Shown: in pieces, positions 5,258 through 5,623 of the stretch | How the letters are laid out: each line of letters starts with the position of its first letter | How positions within the stretch are numbered: the stretch's first letter is position 1 | Assembly (NCBI GenBank): GCA_937888925.1 | Contig: CALARM010000532.1 | Location: forward strand, 1-5,623 | From: an uncultured Synergistia bacterium | Lineage (GTDB): Bacteria > Eremiobacterota > SpSt-956 > JAKJGF01 | Reading direction: 5' to 3' | Length of the DNA stretch: 5,623 nt | The notes under the pieces: model-generated | Told to the model about the DNA's origin: nothing | The model's database searches: none | Seen by the model: only the letters and a program-made list of their open reading frames with translations | Translations under genes and position numbers: made by a program

Positions 5258-5458
5258 TCTCAATTTCTCCTTTAATAATTTCGGTATCCACCCGTCGTGG
5301 ATGTATAACACACCGGCATAGTGAAAATATTTTTTGGCCATATCTTCTTCTTTCAATTCCTCATAAATCCTGCCTTCCATATAAACAGCAAGAGGATTTT
5401 GACTGCATATTTTTACGCTTTTTTCTAAATATTTCCTTGCTTTCTCAAGTCCCTCCAA
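5252..5458 (-). CDS. Short TPR-like gene or remnant of a longer TPR protein
   Basis: The 68-residue frame reads as about one and a half TPR-like helix pairs: LEKARKYLEKSVKICSQNP, then AVYMEGRIYEELKEEDMAKKYFHYAG, ending KLLKEKLRQ. The only possible start near the 5' end is TTG at 5458. No Shine-Dalgarno sequence precedes it, and GGAGG lies inside the first codons. The frame stays open upstream to a TGA at 5495-5497 but without ATG or GTG. The next in-frame ATG (residue 27) would cut the first repeat. It is therefore either a small gene with a TTG start or the 3' remnant of a larger TPR gene. Its TGA stop is part of a heptamer unit, as in the neighbouring genes, which favours a genuine gene end. 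It lies upstream of the deacetylase on the same strand, with a 52-base gap, and could be cotranscribed. Confidence 0.5.
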   Translation of the reverse strand: MEGLEKARKYLEKSVKICSQNPLAVYMEGRIYEELKEEDMAKKYFHYAGVLYIHDGWIPKLLKEKLRQ

Positions 5459-5501
5459 TGAAAAGAATTTATCTGTCGTAAAAAAATGCTCTCGTCAGGT
5501 A

Positions 5502-5530
5502 TTGAAGTAAACTGTTATATTTGTTATACT
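5502..5530 (+). promoter_or_regulatory. Sigma70-type promoter for the right-edge transporter gene
   Basis: TTGAAG (5502-5507), a 17-base spacer and TATACT (5525-5530) match a sigma70 promoter. TG at 5522-5523 adds an extended -10 element. The start of transcription would be near 5537, giving a leader of about 33 bases before ATG 5570. The match is by eye. Confidence 0.6.
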
Positions 5531-5542
5531 TGTAACCGTAAA
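5514..5542 (-). promoter_or_regulatory. Weaker candidate promoter facing the TPR fragment and deacetylase
   Basis: On the minus strand, TTTACG (5542-5537), 17 bases and TATAAC (5519-5514) resemble -35 and -10 boxes, matching 4 of 6 and 5 of 6 positions. It overlaps the plus-strand promoter, so the two directions could compete. In AT-rich DNA such matches arise by chance, hence the low confidence. Confidence 0.3.
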
Positions 5543-5569
5543 AGAAATGTTCAGGGATTTAAAAAAACA

Positions 5570-5623
5570 ATGAAATCTGCCATACTGGCTATTTTAACTG
5601 CTATATGCTGGAGCACAGGAGGT
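5570..5623 (+). CDS. Start of a probable EamA/DMT-superfamily transporter (cut by window edge)
   Basis: Only 18 codons are present: MKSAILAILTAICWSTGG. The hydrophobic first helix ending in a Trp-Ser/Gly-Thr-Gly-Gly-type turn is characteristic of EamA (drug/metabolite transporter) inner-membrane permeases. These normally have ten helices and about 300 residues and export or import small metabolites. A weak purine-rich site (CAGGGA) lies 12 or so bases before the ATG, and a good sigma70-type promoter precedes it. It is divergent from the minus-strand genes. The family call rests on a short fragment, and the substrate cannot be guessed. Confidence 0.5.
   Translation, partial: MKSAILAILTAICWSTGG

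Overview
The window is AT-rich and gene-dense. It looks like a piece of a chromosome from an uncultivated, probably Gram-negative bacterium. Two genes start with typical Sec signal peptides and a third with a signal-anchor. Coding regions are rich in Lys, Glu and Ile. The lineage cannot be fixed from this sequence. Arrays of 7-bp tandem repeats fill almost every gap. From memory, such arrays resemble the heptanucleotide STRR repeats described in filamentous cyanobacteria and also seen in other environmental genomes, so they do not identify a phylum.

Layout: (1) 3-584 (+) is the 3' part of a HEAT-repeat protein with a Pro/Gln-rich tail built on a 27-bp tandem repeat. (2) A 15-bp perfect hairpin lies at 593-631. 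(3) 651-1592 (+) encodes a signal peptide, an extracytoplasmic domain, one membrane helix and cytoplasmic HEAT repeats. (4) 1655-2746 (+) encodes a cytoplasmic nine-TPR protein. (5) 2857-3699 (+) encodes an exported protein made of seven exact 34-residue TPRs. (6) 3802-5199 (-), convergent with the plus-strand genes, encodes a membrane-anchored PIG-L/LmbE-type deacetylase with an extra C-terminal domain. (7) 5252-5458 (-) is a short TPR-like gene or gene remnant. (8) 5570 to the right edge (+) is the start of an EamA/DMT-type transporter, divergent from the TPR fragment and preceded by a good promoter.

No gap exceeds about 120 bases and no RNA gene or CRISPR array is visible. The plus-strand genes encode HEAT and TPR solenoid proteins placed in the cytoplasm, across the membrane and outside it. 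That suggests a protein-interaction or scaffolding locus, but no known pathway is recognised. The deacetylase may act on an envelope sugar; this is inference.

The most unusual signal is in the gaps. All four gaps between 1589 and 5257 carry period-7 arrays arranged as GTGAnnn units on the left and TCACnnn (reverse-complement) units on the right of the plus strand. All five genes that end at these gaps use a TGA stop that belongs to, or directly abuts, an array. Because 7 is not a multiple of 3, successive units close all three reading frames.
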